A DNA stretch of 64,000 nt, from positions 11,001,501 to 11,065,500 of the forward strand of contig NC_079880.1 of the NCBI RefSeq assembly GCF_029227915.1. Direction: 5' to 3'. Positions 61,526 through 64,000 of this stretch are shown here, one piece after another; the first letter of the stretch is position 1; every line of letters starts with the position of its first letter. The translations under genes were made by a program, and so were the position numbers. Below the pieces are notes generated by a model. That model did not search any database, was not told where the DNA came from, and worked only from the letters and a program-made list of their open reading frames with translations. This stretch comes from Hydractinia symbiolongicarpus. Taxonomy: Eukaryota; Cnidaria; Hydrozoa; Anthoathecata; Hydractiniidae.

Positions 61526-62337
61526 AATATATATTGGATTTTTTGGCACATCTTTTTGAGGAAGGGTTACAGTATAGCACCATAGGGTCACATAGGTCTG
61601 CAATATCAGCCTTTCATGAACCTATTGATGGGAAACCCATCGGCGAACACCCTAGAGTGTCATCTCTCATGGCAGGTGTCTTTAATAAAAGACCTCCGCA
61701 ACCAAAATCTGTTTTCATTTGGGATATTGAACAGATTCTTAAATATTTAAGGAATATGCCAGACAACGTCTGTTTGTCAGACAAGCAGTTAAGTTTAAAA
61801 GTGGCAATGCTACTGTCTTTAACAGCTGCTAGTAGGGTTTCTGAAATAACTTTTTTGAGTACTGATACTCTCATAAAACATGAAGACTTTTATATGTTCC
61901 AATTCAAGCAACTAACTAAGGTTTGCCGCCCAGGGAAGAAAAGGCCGCCACTGAAATTCTACAGGTTTAGGAACGATGAAAAACTGTGTGTATGTGTCAC
62001 CCTGGAGGACTACTTAAGTAGAAGAGAAAAGTGGAAAGTCACCGATTCTCAACTTCTTGTAAGCTATATAAGGCCACATAAACGGGTCTCCACTTCAACA
62101 GTCTCGGGATGGCTAAGACAAATGCTTCAGCTCGGGAACATTAATGTGGAAAAATTTAAGGCTCATTCCACAAGATCCGCAGCGACTTCAAAAGCAAAAG
62201 CAATCGGCATCTCTCTATCCGATATTCTCAAGCAGGCACATTGGTCTTGCGAATCCACATTCCAAAGGTTCTATCATAAGCAGGTAGAGGACCCGAGTCT
62301 TACGTTTCAGAAAGCACTGTTCTCTGGTGGGCTTTGA
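61456..62337 (+). CDS. DIRS tyrosine recombinase
   Basis: The frame overlaps the end of the RT frame by about 70 nt, a standard DIRS arrangement, and has no ATG before 61534 although coding-like sequence (KWHSWCGEK) starts at about 61470; translation may need a frame change or a spliced start. Counting from the ATG at 61534 (267 residues), the recombinase tetrad is visible: R101 (ASRVSE), H211 and R214 (HSTR), and the nucleophile Y247 (RFYHK). The enzyme recombines the circular DNA copy with the host chromosome, in place of an integrase. No lesion is visible, so this gene looks functional. Confidence 0.88.
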   Translation, partial: NSSWRKWHSWCGEKQVCPTRCPIEYILDFLAHLFEEGLQYSTIGSHRSAISAFHEPIDGKPIGEHPRVSSLMAGVFNKRPPQPKSVFIWDIEQILKYLRNMPDNVCLSDKQLSLKVAMLLSLTAASRVSEITFLSTDTLIKHEDFYMFQFKQLTKVCRPGKKRPPLKFYRFRNDEKLCVCVTLEDYLSRREKWKVTDSQLLVSYIRPHKRVSTSTVSGWLRQMLQLGNINVEKFKAHSTRSAATSKAKAIGISLSDILKQAHWSCESTFQRFYHKQVEDPSLTFQKALFSGGL

Positions 62338-62339
62338 AG

Positions 62340-62428
62340 AGAGGTGGTTGAGGCTATGACCTCTAGATTTATTGCGAGATGGGGGATAATCCAGTATTAG
62401 CTCGGCGGAGATTTCATGAAATGAAATT
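62340..62428 (-). repeat. DIRS right inverted terminal repeat
   Basis: Begins 3 nt after the recombinase stop codon and mirrors 58061-58149. Its outer edge runs straight into the second inverted-repeat segment. Confidence 0.85.
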
Positions 62429-62505
62429 GAAGATTACGTAAGGGCGCGTAGCGCCCGCAAGGTAATCCCGATTTCATGAATGAAATCGAAGCACGAGCTA
62501 ATACT
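62429..62505 (+). repeat. Second inverted-repeat arm, left (62429-62505)
   Basis: Contains a self-pairing GGGCGCGTAGCGCCC and a GATTTCATGAATGAAATC palindrome, and ends CGAGCTAATACTG. The reverse complement is at 62848-62926. The palindromic and CTAATACTG words echo the DIRS terminal repeat, so this is either the DIRS internal complementary region or the end of a related second element. Confidence 0.7.
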
Positions 62506-62551
62506 GCCCTCCCTCCCATCCCGTATTTTCACATATTTTTCTTTCGTTTAG

Positions 62552-62640
62552 GATACAGTCGAGGAGGATATCGTGGCAATTACGGCTATCGTGGCCACTA
62601 ATATGTATTGCTTCTTTTTTCCTTAAAAATAAAACTTTTG
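62552..62640 (+). other. Terminal-exon-like segment encoding an RGG tail
   Basis: After the acceptor TTTCTTTCGTTTAG (AG 62550-62551), a 16-codon frame reads YSRGGYRGNYGYRGH and stops (TAA 62599-62601). A poly(A) signal AATAAA follows at 62628-62633. RGG/GYR repeats are typical of hnRNP-like RNA-binding proteins. No upstream exon is recognised before 57985. It could be the last exon of a host gene split by the insertions, or a captured fragment. Confidence 0.45.
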
Positions 62641-62805
62641 GCTCTACATGTCTTTTGTCATTATAATTTTCCCTACCAAGTCGTCCCGTGTGTTAGCATT
62701 TTCCTCATGATTTGTCAACATGTTCACGGTTATGCTACGAAACGTTTTATTTTAAAATCATTCGGAACGCCTTCGCGGGAACATGTTAAAGCGGATGTGT
62801 TTCGG

Positions 62806-62926
62806 CTATGACCTCTAGATTTATTGCGAGATGGGGGATAATCCAGTATTAGCTCGTGCTTCGATTTCATTCATGAAATCGGGATTACCTTGCGGGCGCT
62901 ACGCGCCCTTACGTAATCTTCAATTT
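62806..62926 (-). repeat. Second inverted-repeat arm, right, with DIRS-end sequence
   Basis: On the minus strand it runs from the 62429-62505 sequence into CTAATACTGGATTATCCCCC and AATAAATCTAGAGGTCATAGCC, that is, the interior of the DIRS terminal repeat. It is a chimera of the two terminal types and probably the end of another, mostly deleted DIRS-family copy in inverted orientation. Confidence 0.65.
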
Positions 62927-63431
62927 CCTACTCTCATAAAAAACTCTCTATTACTCAAACACCTATAACTCGAATCTCTCCTTAACTCGAATGTTTTTTT
63001 AAGTCTCTTCGGGTATTTCCTTTCTATAACTCGAACATCCCAACATGTACCTAGAACTGTATATGACACAAGCAGTTTTGTTCCATTGTTTTGGCTCTGT
63101 AAATGTAAATATAGTCTTAACTGACTCTAAAGAATGTCCTTTATACAAGAAAGCAAACTCTAATTTTTTTTTTCCCAAGAATAAATCGTTGAGACAGAAT
63201 ATTTTTTATTTTTTATTTTTTCAGTCCGTTCTTAGGCTACAAGGTCAAGATTTTACCCTGTACAAAGAAAGACTTCGTCCCCCTTCCATATAAGGGGAAA
63301 AAATCACGCTTAATTGGTCATTTATACAAAATTTATAGTCTATAATTTATTCTCTTATACCCGAACTTCTCTATAACTCGAACGGTTTCCGATTCCCCGT
63401 GGCTGTTCGAGTTATAGAGAGTCCACTGTAC

Positions 63432-64000
63432 TCCGTTTCCATCCCAAATATATATCTAAGCTACTTTAATTTGATGCTGTCTACATATATCCAAAAATTA
63501 TTTTGCCCTTCCCTTCACTTCCTTGTTTTTTCCATAGGATTAAGAATGCCACGAAAAAAAAACTTTTTCCATAAACTGTTTCAACAAACAAAATTTCTAT
63601 TCAGGAAATACTTGCTAGCTAACTAAAACTGTATTTAAGTATTATGTAACTTGCATAGCACAACTTCTTTTTAAAGACATTTATTGCAGTTACCAAGATA
63701 AGTGAGACAATATAATTGCCACTACGTTTTCTGTTGCTGAAACATACATTTTTTAACCGCTAAAGCTGTGCCATTTTATGATCGCATAAATGAACGTGTT
63801 CCTTATGACGCCTTTGCATAATCTGGCTATATACTAGCCAAAAATCACTCAACTATACCAGAATATTTTTGCCCTCTTTTCTTATATCAAAAAGGCAAAA
63901 AACACTGGGGACAACAGTGCCAAATTTATTATACGAGTATATGCATAGCCATTCCTGCAAAACTCACATTTTGTCAGCATGGAACTGATAGGTCAGCAAA
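63432..64000. other. Intergenic, no gene seen
   Basis: AT-rich sequence to the end of the window; nothing supportable. Confidence 0.4.

Larger units (their letters stand above)
58061..62428 (+). mobile_element. DIRS-type tyrosine-recombinase retrotransposon
   Basis: The element is bounded by 89-bp inverted repeats (58061-58149 and 62340-62428) and encodes, in order, a gag-like protein, reverse transcriptase, RNase H, a methyltransferase-like domain and a tyrosine recombinase in an overlapping frame. This order, inverted termini and recombinase are diagnostic of DIRS1-like elements, which integrate as circles without a target duplication. Sequence just right of the inverted repeat (62429-62505) would serve as the internal complementary region. 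The copy is nearly intact but appears to carry a one-base frame lesion in the pol region. Confidence 0.88.
57985..63429. mobile_element. Tigger-type terminal pair enclosing a DIRS insertion
   Basis: The left end CAGTTGACTCTCTA is preceded by TA (57983-57984), and the right end, reading CAGTGGACTCTCTATAACTC on the minus strand, is followed by TA (63430-63431). Between them lie the DIRS element and a second inverted-repeat pair. The words ACTCGAA(C/T) and CTCTCCTTAACTCGAA occur both at 58000-58040 and at 62950-63000, so the DIRS insertion is bracketed by MITE-like sequence on both sides. Either one MITE was split, or two copies flank the DIRS. Confidence 0.6.

Overview
The window is AT-rich animal DNA with GT-AG introns, long gene-poor stretches and many layers of transposable elements. 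Three things suggest a cnidarian, most likely a hydrozoan: the element mix (DIRS, Tigger/pogo, Helitron ends, tRNA-derived SINEs, a CXC-cysteine repeat family), the compact genes, and a recurrent TTTTAG splice acceptor 17-21 nt upstream of nearly every start codon, as expected for spliced-leader trans-splicing. This is inference; the species cannot be named from the sequence.

Layout. 1-2058: inactivated Tigger/pogo transposase with its right terminus. 3.2-4.9 kb: decayed minus-strand gene of the CXC repeat family. 5.6-9.3 kb: a TTA-flanked MITE and a short Helitron. 10.1-12.4 kb: three-exon phytanoyl-CoA-dioxygenase-like gene. 14.8-16.8 kb: MITEs, a Helitron remnant and a SINE. 17292-23371: the main discovery, a 6080-bp DNA transposon with 537-bp near-perfect inverted repeats and a 6-bp target duplication. 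23.7-25.1 kb: MFS transporter gene. 25.9-26.3 kb: 96-bp minisatellite. 28-31 kb: Helitron-like copy, second SINE, decayed reverse transcriptase. 31-38 kb: gene-poor with MITEs. 38.5-42.2 kb: four-exon KH-NYN-CCCH ribonuclease gene. 42-50 kb: gene-poor with one Helitron. 50.6-51.0 kb: bHLH factor. 51-58 kb: SINE and gene-poor DNA. 58-63.4 kb: a DIRS-type tyrosine-recombinase retrotransposon nested in Tigger-type terminal sequence, next to a second inverted-repeat pair enclosing an RGG-coding terminal-exon-like segment.

How parts work together. The 6-kb transposon encodes (i) an intronless integrase-type DDE transposase with N-terminal SAM-like and HTH regions, and (ii) a five-exon protein with an N-terminal SAM-like domain, a UBZ4-type zinc finger and a compact HECT domain that keeps its catalytic cysteine. 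SAM domains on both proteins suggest that they bind each other; a ubiquitin ligase carried by a cut-and-paste element could tune transposase stability, host repair or silencing. The termini are built of 21-bp and 30-bp tandem units that look like arrayed transposase-binding sites. The insertion appears recent: by eye I find one mismatch between the two termini. Host-type genes in the window are the PhyH-like oxygenase, the MFS carrier, the KH-NYN-CCCH nuclease and the bHLH factor.
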